Positions 54,257 to 63,026 of a stretch of DNA of 64,000 bases are shown in pieces. Source of the stretch: Candidatus Saccharimonadota bacterium. Its GTDB lineage: Bacteria; Patescibacteriota; Saccharimonadia; Saccharimonadales; UBA4665. Location of the stretch: contig JARIHC010000004.1 in assembly GCA_029288485.1 (NCBI GenBank), positions 1 to 64,000 of the forward strand, in the 5' to 3' direction. The notes below the pieces were generated by a model. That model was given only the letters and a program-made list of their open reading frames with translations. It was not told where the DNA came from and made no database searches. The stretch's first letter is position 1; each line of letters opens with the position of its first letter. The translations under genes and the position numbers were made by a program.

Positions 54257-55276
54257 ATGACAAAACCGGTAATTTTAACTGGTCTTAGGGCAAATAATGA
54301 TTTGCATATAGGCAATTACTTGGGGGCTTTATTGCCTCTGGTAGATATGGCGCGCCAAAAATCCAGCGAATACCAGGTCAATCTATTCGTACCGGACTTG
54401 CATAGTTTTACTACACCGATTGATCACAGCCAGTTGCAGGCGTCTATCATGCAAAACATACGCGTATTCACGGCTGCTGGGCTGCCGCTCGATAACCCCG
54501 ATGTTAACATCTATCGTCAAAGCTACATTCCAGCCCATTCTGAATTAACTTGGATATTAGATTGCTTTACTGGTGCTGGCGAAATGCGACGAATGACGCA
54601 GTTTAAGGATAAGTCTGAAGGTCTGGGCGATGAACGGGTTAGCGTAGGGCTGTTTAACTATCCGGTGTTGATGGCAGCAGACATACTGTTGTACGGCGCC
54701 CGCTTCGTACCTGTTGGCGATGATCAGACTCAACACTTAGAATTTGCCCGCGATATAGCCGAAAGACTGAACAATAAGTTCGGTGATCTCTTTGTGGTGC
54801 CAGAACCAGTCAAAAAACAGCATGAATTTTTTGGCAAAGACCAAGGACTGCGCATCCGTGATCTTCAGAATCCTCTTAAAAAGATGAGCAAAAGTGACGA
54901 ATCTGGCAAAGGCGTAATATTTCTAACTGATTCACCGAAGGCGGCTAGGAAAAAAATTATGAGTGCCGAAACAGATAGTATAGGCAAAGTTAACTACGAC
55001 TATGAGCGCCAGCCTGGGGTTAGCAATTTGCTCGACATCTATCGCTTTCTTGGCGGTGAACCGCGTGAATTTATAGGTGAAGCCCAGTATGGACTGCTTA
55101 AAAAAGCTGTGGCTGATAAGGTCGAAGGTTTTTTGATAGATTTTCAAGCTAGGTTGAAAAAAGTTGATAACGCTCAGATTTTCAATAAGTTAGAGTCTGA
55201 TGAGGCAAAAATGCGGAAAATTGCAGATTCTCAGTTATTGAAAGTCCAGAAAGCTGTGGGCTTGAGGCCGCAATGA
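54257..55276 (+). CDS. trpS: Tryptophanyl-tRNA synthetase
   Basis: Class I synthetase that charges tRNA-Trp; 339 residues. HIGH-type HIGN near the start and KMSKS in PLKKMSKSDES are intact. The ATG at 54257 gives MTKPVILTG, the usual N-terminus; a GTG at 54242, directly after the upstream stop, is an alternative start. It is 15 bases from the DAHP synthase-like gene and so probably shares its attenuator. The TGA overlaps the next ATG. Confidence 0.94.
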   Translation: MTKPVILTGLRANNDLHIGNYLGALLPLVDMARQKSSEYQVNLFVPDLHSFTTPIDHSQLQASIMQNIRVFTAAGLPLDNPDVNIYRQSYIPAHSELTWILDCFTGAGEMRRMTQFKDKSEGLGDERVSVGLFNYPVLMAADILLYGARFVPVGDDQTQHLEFARDIAERLNNKFGDLFVVPEPVKKQHEFFGKDQGLRIRDLQNPLKKMSKSDESGKGVIFLTDSPKAARKKIMSAETDSIGKVNYDYERQPGVSNLLDIYRFLGGEPREFIGEAQYGLLKKAVADKVEGFLIDFQARLKKVDNAQIFNKLESDEAKMRKIADSQLLKVQKAVGLRPQ

Positions 55277-56130
55277 GCGAGCCCGAACCTGCTCAAGCAG
55301 AACGCTTGGATCAACACGTAGTCCGTAAACTCCTAAAGCTCAGCCGTTCAGCTGCAACTCAGCTGATAGCCGAGGGTAAAGTGTCCATAAACGGGAAAAA
55401 GGCTACTAAGTCTAGCCAAAAAGTTCATCCAGGTGACGTAGTTGTAGTTGACCGCGACTATTCTAAGCCGCCTCAAATACCCATAATAAATTTGCCAGTA
55501 ATCTATGAAGATAAAAACTGCGTGGTTATCAATAAACCTGCGGGTGTGCTAACTCACAGCAAGGGCGAATTTAACCCTGAACCAACCGTAGCCACTTGGC
55601 TTGAGAGCCGAGCCAAAGGCATGAGCGGCGAGCGAGCGGGTATAGTTCACCGGCTGGACCGGGCAACTTCCGGAGTGATGATTTGCGCTAAAACACCGGA
55701 AGCGCTTCAGTGGCTGCAAAAACAGTTCTCTGAGCGAAGAGTAAAAAAAACATATGTAGCAATAGTGAAAGGGTTACCAGGCAAGACTGAGGCAGTAATT
55801 GATATGCCAATTGAACGTAATCCTAGAAAACCGCAGACATTTCGGGTGGGCGTTAATGGCAAGTCTGCAGAAACAGCCTATAAAGTGCTTAAAAGCGGCA
55901 ACGGTTACAGTTTGTTAGAGCTCAAACCGACTACAGGCCGCACACACCAGCTGCGGGTTCACTTGCATAAAATAGGCTATCCGATTATTGGTGATACATT
56001 ATATGATGGTCTTCCAGCCGCAAGACTATTTTTGCATGCTACACGCTTAGAGCTGACGTTACCAAATAAAGTTAGAGAGACTTTCAAAGCACCTGTGCCT
56101 AACGAATTTCAAGATATAATATTGAAGTGA
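55273..56130 (+). CDS. RluD-family pseudouridine synthase
   Basis: 285 residues: an N-terminal S4 RNA-binding domain (RKLLKLSRSAATQLIAEGKV) and a catalytic domain with the signature HRLDRATSG, in which D129 is the catalytic Asp. The later motif GRTHQLRVHL is also typical. RluA, RluC and RluD types modify 23S rRNA or tRNA; the exact site cannot be assigned. The ATG overlaps trpS (ATGA) and the stop overlaps the next gene. Confidence 0.88.
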   Translation: MSEPEPAQAERLDQHVVRKLLKLSRSAATQLIAEGKVSINGKKATKSSQKVHPGDVVVVDRDYSKPPQIPIINLPVIYEDKNCVVINKPAGVLTHSKGEFNPEPTVATWLESRAKGMSGERAGIVHRLDRATSGVMICAKTPEALQWLQKQFSERRVKKTYVAIVKGLPGKTEAVIDMPIERNPRKPQTFRVGVNGKSAETAYKVLKSGNGYSLLELKPTTGRTHQLRVHLHKIGYPIIGDTLYDGLPAARLFLHATRLELTLPNKVRETFKAPVPNEFQDIILK

Positions 56131-56984
56131 AAGATTTGTTAACCCATCCTATTACGGATCAGCAATTACAAGGTTTTATCGCTGAACCAGGGCAGGTCTT
56201 GCTTTTGGTCGGGCCAACTGGCACAGGTAAACGCACTCTTGCAGAGCGCTTGGCGGAAGATATTTTAGAACTGCCATCCAATAGTTTTTCTAGCTATGAG
56301 CACGCGCTTGTTATTAGGCCGGTAGACGCTAAAAGTATTGGTATAGAAGCTGCCCGTCAAATAGAACAATTTTTGCGGTTAAGAGTACCGAGCCAAAAAA
56401 AGTATAACCGGGCGATAATCATAGAAAACGGCCACTTAATGACCATTGAAGCTCAAAACGCTTTACTAAAAACACTGGAAGAGCCGCCAACTGGCACAAT
56501 AATAATAATTACCGTAGCACACCGGTTGGCATTACTGCCAACAGTTCGCTCACGTACACAGGCTATTAATATTCATCATCCAAAGCGTGAAATTGTCGAA
56601 GACTTTTTTGCTAAACAAGGACACGATAAACAAGCAACTAGCCGGGCTTATGCCTTGAGCGGCGGTCTGGTTGGTTTAACGTACGCTCTACTTGAAGACC
56701 AAACGCATCCTTTAGCGTTGGCTACAGAACAAGCTAAAAAACTACTTAGTCAACCTGTGTATGAGCGGTTGATTAGCATAGACAGCCTAGCTAAAGATAA
56801 AGATTTGGCAATAGATACAGTAGATGTGCTGCAGCGTATGGCTCGCTTGAGTCTGCAAACAGCTAGCGGTCAGACCGCTAGAAAATGGCAAGCAATTTTA
56901 GAAGCAAGTTATTATGCAGCAGAAGCATTAGCTGCTAATGGCCAGCCTAAGCTTGTGCTTACCAAGCTAGTATTGCAGTTTTAA
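56127..56984 (+). CDS. holB: DNA polymerase III delta'-like clamp-loader subunit
   Basis: AAA+ protein of 285 residues: Walker A GPTGTGKRT near the N-terminus, a segment RAIIIENGHLMTIEAQNALL at the Walker B position, then KTLEEPP and the SRT form of the SRC arginine-finger motif (TVRSRTQAI). These place it in the DnaX/HolB clamp-loader family. The intact Walker A is more like DnaX than Escherichia coli delta'. The zinc cysteines of DnaX/HolB are missing. It starts at GTG 56127 overlapping the pseudouridine synthase stop (GTGA). Confidence 0.8.
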   Translation: MKDLLTHPITDQQLQGFIAEPGQVLLLVGPTGTGKRTLAERLAEDILELPSNSFSSYEHALVIRPVDAKSIGIEAARQIEQFLRLRVPSQKKYNRAIIIENGHLMTIEAQNALLKTLEEPPTGTIIIITVAHRLALLPTVRSRTQAINIHHPKREIVEDFFAKQGHDKQATSRAYALSGGLVGLTYALLEDQTHPLALATEQAKKLLSQPVYERLISIDSLAKDKDLAIDTVDVLQRMARLSLQTASGQTARKWQAILEASYYAAEALAANGQPKLVLTKLVLQF

Positions 56985-57011
56985 CTTACATGAAGTAGTC
57001 TAGAGTCACTG

Positions 57012-57662
57012 ATGTATGAACTTTTAATAATTGTGGTTTTTGGCGCATTTGCGTACCGTAACGCTACTGTTCACGATGATGAATTTGCAAATGTGTCGCG
57101 GCGCGTTGGTGATCGTTTGGGAAAGCTTTGGGACATTGCTCACCAAGGCATGCGCGAAAACCGTTTTTTGCGAGCCGAAAAAGCACTCTTAACTATTTTA
57201 AAAATTGATGAAAAAAACGCTGCTGCATACAATCGTTTAGGGATACTCTATGCTAAGCAAAAAGAGTTTAGGGACGCTATCGACTGTTTTGAAATTGCTT
57301 CTAGCATAGAGTCCACACCATCCAGTCTGCACAACCTAGGCTTAATTTATTATGAAACGGAAAATTATGAAAAAGCCGCCGTAGCTTTTGAGCAAGCCAT
57401 TAAACTTGACGACAAGTCAGCTGCTCGGCACGTAGCCTACGCTAAAATACAAGATAAGCTTGGCAATGAAAAGATGGTATTCCAAGAGTTAGAAAAAGCT
57501 GCCGAGTTAGAACCAAATCGAGAAACGTTCACTTTACTTCATAAGGCATATGCCGACCATGGCATGGCAGCCGAGGCAGACATTATTGCTGATAAACTCA
57601 AGAATCTGAAACCGGCGGCCAAACGCCGACGTATTCTCCGCCACCGGCGCGTCGTTGTTTAG
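57012..57662 (+). CDS. Membrane-anchored TPR-repeat protein
   Basis: 216 residues. A short N-terminal hydrophobic segment (YELLIIVVFGAFAY) may anchor it in the membrane. About four tetratricopeptide repeats span residues 55-185 (for example AAYNRLGILYAKQKEFRDAI, and SLHNLGLIYYETENYEKAA). The C-terminus is a cluster of Arg and Lys. TPR proteins act as protein-binding scaffolds; the partner is unknown. The gene converges on yjjX with one base between the stop codons. Confidence 0.75.
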   Translation: MYELLIIVVFGAFAYRNATVHDDEFANVSRRVGDRLGKLWDIAHQGMRENRFLRAEKALLTILKIDEKNAAAYNRLGILYAKQKEFRDAIDCFEIASSIESTPSSLHNLGLIYYETENYEKAAVAFEQAIKLDDKSAARHVAYAKIQDKLGNEKMVFQELEKAAELEPNRETFTLLHKAYADHGMAAEADIIADKLKNLKPAAKRRRILRHRRVVV

Positions 57663-57663
57663 T

Positions 57664-58188
57664 TTAGTGTAAATTAGGGTGCACAAAGTAAGATAAAGCA
57701 GCAATCACGCCATCTTTATAGCCACTGGTGCGTGTAATCTGATTTTTGGTCATTAAGCCAAAGTGGCCGACGCCTTGTTTAGCGTCTGTCATGTCAAAAA
57801 TTATGTCGCAGGCAATGCCAAGCTCTTGGCCATCATGGATGAGCTTCATCATTTTTTCTGGCACAATCATTTTAACAGTTGAGCCTACGCCCTCGTTGCC
57901 TTGCTTATCAACAACTACTATCCAGCCAGAGTCCAGCCAATGCTCGCCAGTCTTTTGCAAGCCGCCCTCTGCTCCTACACCGTAATCAGCATTTATTTCT
58001 TTAATAGCTTTTCTGGCACGATTTCCGGCGCCTTTAATACTCTCTTCATCGCTCATTGGCTGATCGGACACACCAGAACTTACATCAACACCTTCGACTT
58101 GCCATTTTTTGTCCGGCCACAGTGCTTCAAAAGCGTTTTTAACGGCTTCGATTTTAACTTTGTTCTTAGACCCGACAGCTACCTTCAT
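57664..58188 (-). CDS. yjjX: Inosine/xanthosine triphosphatase, YjjX family
   Basis: 174 residues. The N-terminal VGSKNKVKIEAVKNAF and the later GAEGGLQ and GYKDGVIAAL segments match the YjjX/DUF84 family, which removes deaminated purine nucleotides (ITP, XTP) from the nucleotide pool. The start ATG at 58188 has no clear ribosome-binding site. A role in nucleotide sanitising is inferred from the family. Confidence 0.88.
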   Translation of the reverse strand: MKVAVGSKNKVKIEAVKNAFEALWPDKKWQVEGVDVSSGVSDQPMSDEESIKGAGNRARKAIKEINADYGVGAEGGLQKTGEHWLDSGWIVVVDKQGNEGVGSTVKMIVPEKMMKLIHDGQELGIACDIIFDMTDAKQGVGHFGLMTKNQITRTSGYKDGVIAALSYFVHPNLH

Positions 58189-58232
58189 TGCGGATATTAT
58201 AACTTACGTTTTAATTAGCTAATACAGAGCTT

Positions 58233-58925
58233 CTAAGTTAGCAAAGGTTCTGCAAAGCTATCGACGATAGCGTCAGCGCCTGCGACAACTTTATCGCGGG
58301 ATTGATGGCGAGTGTATGCAATAAATATGTCGGCGCAGCCTAATTCTTTAATGCGCAGATCATTGTGTCCGTCGCCGATAACTACCTTTAGACCCTCCAA
58401 ACACAACGCTTCTACCTGCGCTGCTTTGCCGTCGTCTTTAGCAGTTAGTCGGTCTGGGTTGGCTCCAATCACGTAGTCATATTCGTCGTACATAAACTGG
58501 TTGGCGTGCACATGGTCGCGTTTAATCCCAAGCATGGATAAAGATGGCATGATTAGTTCCTCAAAACCGCCGGATACCACGTGAATACGGTCTTGATTTT
58601 TTTCTATACAGCTGCGTCTAGCAAGAGCTGTAGGGTCAAGCTGTTTGGCAAGTAGCTTTCCGGCTTCATCAACTTGTGCGCGGGAAACTCGCAACATAGT
58701 AAATCGTTTTGCTAATGATTCCGAGAAGGGAACGTCTCCGCCCATTCCTTGGTCTGTAAAAGCTTGAAACTTTTCTAGTTCTGGACCGCTTAAGACCAGT
58801 TCGGCCATAAAGTCCAGGGTTTCTTTTTGGCATAGGGTGCTATCCCAATCGATGATGTAATGCGGTTTACAATCGGCTGCCCACAAACCCGATAAATCGC
58901 TGCCTATAGAGCTCTCAGTTGTCAT
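58233..58925 (-). CDS. HAD-superfamily phosphatase, phosphoserine phosphatase-like
   Basis: 230 residues. Motif I is D-W-D-S-T in HYIIDWDSTLCQKE, motif II is VVSGGF, and motif IV is GDGHNDLRIKELG, the arrangement of the SerB branch of HAD phosphatases. The substrate may be phosphoserine or another small phosphate ester. ATG 58925 is used because the longer ORF runs through tRNA-Tyr. The gene lies directly downstream of tRNA-Tyr on the same strand. Confidence 0.75.
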   Translation of the reverse strand: MTTESSIGSDLSGLWAADCKPHYIIDWDSTLCQKETLDFMAELVLSGPELEKFQAFTDQGMGGDVPFSESLAKRFTMLRVSRAQVDEAGKLLAKQLDPTALARRSCIEKNQDRIHVVSGGFEELIMPSLSMLGIKRDHVHANQFMYDEYDYVIGANPDRLTAKDDGKAAQVEALCLEGLKVVIGDGHNDLRIKELGCADIFIAYTRHQSRDKVVAGADAIVDSFAEPLLT

Positions 58926-58947
58926 ATAATTCCAAACTGTTAATAAA

Positions 58948-59033
58948 TGGTGCAGGGTGTAGGATTCGAACCTACGAAGGCATATGCCATCAGATTTACA
59001 GTCTGACGTGTTTGACCGCTTCACTAACCCTGC
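58948..59033 (-). tRNA. tRNA-Tyr (anticodon GTA)
   Basis: On the minus strand GCAGGGT pairs with ACCCTGC, followed by A and encoded CCA. The anticodon stem CAGAC is closed by loop TGTAA-type sequence CTGTAAA with GTA, there is a long class II variable arm, and the T arm is TAGGTTCGAATCCTA. Length 86 bases. Confidence 0.95.
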
Positions 59034-59044
59034 TTGTTAAGCCG

Positions 59045-59119
<75 letters not shown>

Positions 59120-59192
59120 ATGAAATACCAGACAATAGTAGCAAATTATCCCTGTTTTTGCTACACTTTATATCTGTAAATGTCTAATACGC

Positions 59193-59269
59193 GCCACCTT
59201 AGCTCAGTTGGTTAGAGCATCGGTTTTGTAAACCGAGGGTCGTCGGTTCGAATCCGACAGGTGGCTCCA
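59193..59269 (+). tRNA. tRNA-Thr (anticodon TGT)
   Basis: GCCACCT pairs with AGGTGGC, followed by T and encoded CCA. The anticodon stem TCGGT/ACCGA encloses loop TTTGTAA (anticodon TGT). The T arm is GTCGGTTCGAATCCGAC. It is divergent from the tRNA-Thr(GGT)/tRNA-Tyr pair. Confidence 0.95.
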
Positions 59270-59296
59270 CACTATATTTAACGTATAATATTGGGA

Positions 59297-59617
59297 ATGA
59301 GCAGACTAAAAGAACTTAAAGATTTCTACGACCGGCAGTTTGAGTTACGCCAAGAATGGAGAGAACCTTACCGAAGCCGAGCAGAGAAGTGTTTGAACAC
59401 GGCGCGGAAGACAGGATATATAGCGCTTGGGCTTGGGGTTGCCCTCTGGCTCGGTGAACCGATTCTGAACGTCGCTGGCGCACACGAGGCTGCTGGTGTT
59501 GCCAACGATGCACTCGTTGGTGATGTTGCCGCTTATATGGTTTTGAACCTCGGATGTGTAGCTCGTCTCGGATTTCTGGAGCGACAAAATGCTCACCATG
59601 AGCAACAGGTTGCTTAG
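59297..59617 (+). CDS. Small membrane protein of unknown function
   Basis: 106 residues: a charged N-terminal helix (about 1-38), then a hydrophobic hairpin with segments at about 40-58 and 76-93. No family is recognised. A TATAAT at 59284-59289 ends seven bases before ATG 59297, so this ATG is chosen over a TTG at 59291, and the message would be leaderless. Confidence 0.55.
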   Translation: MSRLKELKDFYDRQFELRQEWREPYRSRAEKCLNTARKTGYIALGLGVALWLGEPILNVAGAHEAAGVANDALVGDVAAYMVLNLGCVARLGFLERQNAHHEQQVA

Positions 59618-59647
59618 GTCAGCGTAATCTGTTAATATAGAGAACCT

Positions 59648-59848
59648 ATGGCAAAGAAAGGCGACAAGCGTAAGATTATTGGACTCGTTAGCGAGGAAAG
59701 CGGCGAGCGCTTATACTACACGACCAAAAATACAATGAATACGCCGGATAAATTGAGCCTGCGCAAATACAGTCCTAAATTGCGCAAACACGTCACCTTT
59801 ACCGAAACCAAAAAGAATCTTGGCCGCAACGAAGCGCCAAAACGTTAA
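59648..59848 (+). CDS. rpmG: Ribosomal protein L33, zinc-free form
   Basis: 66 residues. The sequence from [20 protein letters not shown] through [15 protein letters not shown] is L33, without the four cysteines of the zinc-binding form. About 12 residues longer than usual at the C-terminus. A -10-like TATAGA (59636-59641) lies six bases before the ATG. The TAA overlaps the stop of the convergent GH15 gene. Confidence 0.93.
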   Translation: MAKKGDKRKIIGLVSEESGERLYYTTKNTMNTPDKLSLRKYSPKLRKHVTFTETKKNLGRNEAPKR

Positions 59849-61770
59849 GATTTCTCAGATAAGTCAAGAATAGTGTTTACTAATTCGGCGTGACTCCAAA
59901 CTAATGGTGTGACTCCAAGATTAGTGCCTGTTTCCGGGTCAAATTGTTCGCTTAGGGCGCCGCTTGGCAGCTCTCTTGCTAGGGCCCAGTCCATTAAATC
60001 TTTAGCTTTGGAAGTCTCGCCCACACTTACATAATATTGGGCCAGCCACAAGGTGGTGACTACCCAAGGGTTGCCAGTGTACTGGTGCTTGGTCAAAAAG
60101 TAATTGTCGTGCTCGTAGCGCACTACACCGCCGCTAGGAGAGGAGTTAAGTAAATGCTGCTCGACGTGCTTGGCAGTGCTTGCTAGGCGTTGATCGGTAA
60201 ATGGTAGCTTGGCGTACATGAACGGTCCGTATAAGTTAGAGATATCCAGCGTGTTGTCGTAGCGGAGAGTGCCGTCTTCTAGCATCAGATAGCCTTTTAC
60301 GAAATATCCATCTTTGTGATAAAGCTTGTCTAGGTTTTTGCGAATACCAGCAGCAGCACGCTCCCAGCGAATAGCATCGTCTGGCTGCTCCACTAAATTG
60401 GCAATCTTCGAAGCTGTTTCAAGACCGGCGATTACTGTGCAAACGGTATAGGTGGAGGTCAAGAACTTTTCTTCCCAAAGATCGTAGCTAGCATGCGGCA
60501 AGCCGGTTTGTTCATCTATAAACTTAGCCATAAAAGCGGCGCATGGCGCCACAAAAGTGCGGTAGAGGTTTTCTACAAATACTTTGTCTCGACTAGCTTC
60601 ATAAAACTCGCCGATCATAAAGATTACGCAAGCTGTTTCGTCTTCTTGGATGGCTAGTTCTTTATGTCTTCCATGAACCAGAGGGTGCCAAGTGCTGCCA
60701 ATGGAACGGTCTGGCTGGTATTTGTGCATCAAGTAGCCATCTTTATGCATGGTGTCTCGGGCGAACTCGAAAAAGCGCTTGGCTTCTTCGAAATGGCCTA
60801 GTCGGATCAGCGGCCAAAGGGCGTAAGCGGCATCGCGCGGCCAGCAATAGCAATAGTAATCGCGGCCATAATTAAATATGCTGGAGTCGCCGCTAGCCAG
60901 TACGCTACCACGTTCGTCGCAGTGGGCTTTTATGATCAACATGCTATGTTCCAGATCTTGACGGCACAAACTCGGTATTTCTACGGAGCCGCCGCCAAGC
61001 CAAGCACGCCAGTGCTGACGAACATGACCGAGGCGATTTTCCATAGGGGTTTCGTTAAAGTGCTGGTGCACAGCTTGAGCATCGTTTTGGCTGCCGGCTG
61101 CAACTATCCAATAATCAATAATGGTGGTTTCGTTACCGCTAAGCGTTCGGCGAAAACGAATAACGCTGTCGACGCCGCCGTGCTCAACGGCATTATTAGA
61201 TAGTTCGCCGTCCTCGGCGTCTAAATATGTACCTGCTTTGCCTTCAATACCGTAATTGCCAACAGCGTACTGGTCAAAAGTTTCGCCGTCAGCGAATTTG
61301 CCGCCGATCAGCAGCGAATAGCGGCCTTTGTAATCTAATACGTAGTGGTCGTCTGGCACGTAAATAGCAGTGTCAGCTCGGCCAGCCCGCGATATTTGAA
61401 ATACCTGGTGCATAAACAAGCGGACGTCTCGCTCCTCCGGTCGTTCGTTTGTGAGCGCTATATGGCGGACCAGAGAATTAGTTTCTATGTCTACATAATC
61501 GTGCAGCTCGAGTGTTATCGCTAGCTCATTAGAGTGCAGCTTAATGTTGCTGACCATGGCGTCATCTTCGTATTTTACTAGCACATCCCAGCTGCCATCA
61601 TCGGTCCATTTGAATTGATCGTTAACCCAGACACCTATTTTATGCTGGCTGGCACGGGCCGTGGCCAAGTTCTCCAAGCCTACATATGGGTAGTAAAAAT
61701 CATGGACTAAGCCATTTTCATCTAGACCGACAAAAGTTTGTCCATTACTTAGAACGACTGAACGGCCCAC
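59845..61770 (-). CDS. Glycoside hydrolase family 15 protein (glucoamylase/trehalase type)
   Basis: 641 residues: an N-terminal beta-rich domain (1-about 260) and a C-terminal (alpha/alpha)6 barrel. The barrel carries [14 protein letters not shown], the catalytic-acid region DLWEEKF (about residue 431) and the second catalytic Glu region [10 protein letters not shown] (about 608), with [14 protein letters not shown] between. It would release glucose from alpha-glucans or trehalose. No signal peptide is seen, so it is probably cytoplasmic. GTG 61770 follows GGAGG; the next gene upstream is GH57. Confidence 0.88.
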   Translation of the reverse strand: MGRSVVLSNGQTFVGLDENGLVHDFYYPYVGLENLATARASQHKIGVWVNDQFKWTDDGSWDVLVKYEDDAMVSNIKLHSNELAITLELHDYVDIETNSLVRHIALTNERPEERDVRLFMHQVFQISRAGRADTAIYVPDDHYVLDYKGRYSLLIGGKFADGETFDQYAVGNYGIEGKAGTYLDAEDGELSNNAVEHGGVDSVIRFRRTLSGNETTIIDYWIVAAGSQNDAQAVHQHFNETPMENRLGHVRQHWRAWLGGGSVEIPSLCRQDLEHSMLIIKAHCDERGSVLASGDSSIFNYGRDYYCYCWPRDAAYALWPLIRLGHFEEAKRFFEFARDTMHKDGYLMHKYQPDRSIGSTWHPLVHGRHKELAIQEDETACVIFMIGEFYEASRDKVFVENLYRTFVAPCAAFMAKFIDEQTGLPHASYDLWEEKFLTSTYTVCTVIAGLETASKIANLVEQPDDAIRWERAAAGIRKNLDKLYHKDGYFVKGYLMLEDGTLRYDNTLDISNLYGPFMYAKLPFTDQRLASTAKHVEQHLLNSSPSGGVVRYEHDNYFLTKHQYTGNPWVVTTLWLAQYYVSVGETSKAKDLMDWALARELPSGALSEQFDPETGTNLGVTPLVWSHAELVNTILDLSEKS

Positions 61771-61817
61771 CGCTATGCCTCCAATAATTCATTAAATCTA
61801 GCAATTCTCCCATATTT

Positions 61818-63026
61818 TTAAACTGTAGCACCTTTCTCGGCCAAGCGGTACTCGAGGTCGCGAAAAACGTTCATGAAGTTAATGTAGGCCTCGTACGGTG
61901 TGTTGTATGGACTAAAGTAGGCATGGATGTCGCCATCGTTAAACCATTTGGTGCACATATAGTAAAAGTGATCAGAAGTTTGCAGGCGGCGCCAATCTTC
62001 TATCAGCGCCCAGTCGCCAGTATCAATAATTCGTTGTCTCAGCTCATATAGTGCCTCAATCGATGATCTTTGCATAGCATTGCCTATCCATGCTGATAGA
62101 TCTCGCTCTGTGTCGGCCCAAGTAATAATGTGCGGGATGTCTACTTCACCAACAGGCTCAAAGCTCTCAGCGGCCTCGCTAACGTTCATAAAGGTGTTAC
62201 CAGGTGTCTTCAGCCATTCGCGCGGTAAATGTTCTAGAAAATCAAAAACGCCCGAATCTTCCCACTGGTGTTCACCGAACGTTTCATAATCCATAAATAA
62301 GTTAAAATTAGTAGCGTCTTTATCTTCGCTCATCCAGTGAGCGAACTTGTCTGCCGTGAGCGGCCATTCCTTCCAGTCTCGGTCGCCGAAACGGAAGGCG
62401 ATGTCGTCGCTAAGACGGTAGTTCTTCATTAATAAGCGAATCTGACCAGTGTTGGTTGGCTGGTATACATAATTGGGGCTGCGCCATTCTAGTACCGGGT
62501 CCCAACCTTCGGTAAGTATAGTTTTGTACCCGGTGCTATCAGCCCACTGGGCAAGCTCGTTATTGTAAGCTAGCTCGGTGTTTCGAAAGGCTGTTGGTGT
62601 CTGGCCAAACACTTCTTGAATTTTTTGCCGGTGCATTTCGACTTGTATTTCAAACTCTTCACGGGAATAAAAAAAGGCCAGACTGTGATGATAGGTCTCC
62701 CCAACTATTTCCACCCGGCCGGTTGCAACCAGTTCCTGGAAGGATTTTAAGGCTTTTGGAGACCAGCGCTCCATTTGCTCTATAACCACTCCCGACAGCG
62801 AAAGGCTGAGCTTAAACTCCGGATTATCTTTGAGGAGTTGGAGTAAGCGCGCGTTAGTTGGCAAATATGATTTTTCAGCTACTTTTTCGAGGATGCGCTG
62901 GTTGTTGCCTTGGCTGTCTTGGTGGCTATCGAAATAATCATGACTGACACCACTATCGAACACCGTATAATGCCTAATCCTATAAGGTTGGTGGACGTGC
63001 AAATACAGAACGATAGATTTGCTCAT
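61818..63026 (-). CDS. Glycoside hydrolase family 57 protein (alpha-amylase/branching type)
   Basis: 402 residues. The N-terminal HQPYR motif is at 12-16, a nucleophile-region TELAYNNE follows, and DYETFGEHQW carries the catalytic-acid region, all typical of GH57. Family members include alpha-amylases, amylopullulanases and branching enzymes; this length fits a single-domain amylase. The start overlaps the stop of the upstream glycosyltransferase (ATGA). Confidence 0.88.
   Translation of the reverse strand: MSKSIVLYLHVHQPYRIRHYTVFDSGVSHDYFDSHQDSQGNNQRILEKVAEKSYLPTNARLLQLLKDNPEFKLSLSLSGVVIEQMERWSPKALKSFQELVATGRVEIVGETYHHSLAFFYSREEFEIQVEMHRQKIQEVFGQTPTAFRNTELAYNNELAQWADSTGYKTILTEGWDPVLEWRSPNYVYQPTNTGQIRLLMKNYRLSDDIAFRFGDRDWKEWPLTADKFAHWMSEDKDATNFNLFMDYETFGEHQWEDSGVFDFLEHLPREWLKTPGNTFMNVSEAAESFEPVGEVDIPHIITWADTERDLSAWIGNAMQRSSIEALYELRQRIIDTGDWALIEDWRRLQTSDHFYYMCTKWFNDGDIHAYFSPYNTPYEAYINFMNVFRDLEYRLAEKGATV

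Noticed and set aside
58926-59024. 33-codon N-terminal extension of the SerB-like phosphatase
   Set aside because: It would translate tRNA-Tyr; the ATG at 58925 gives a normal HAD phosphatase start.
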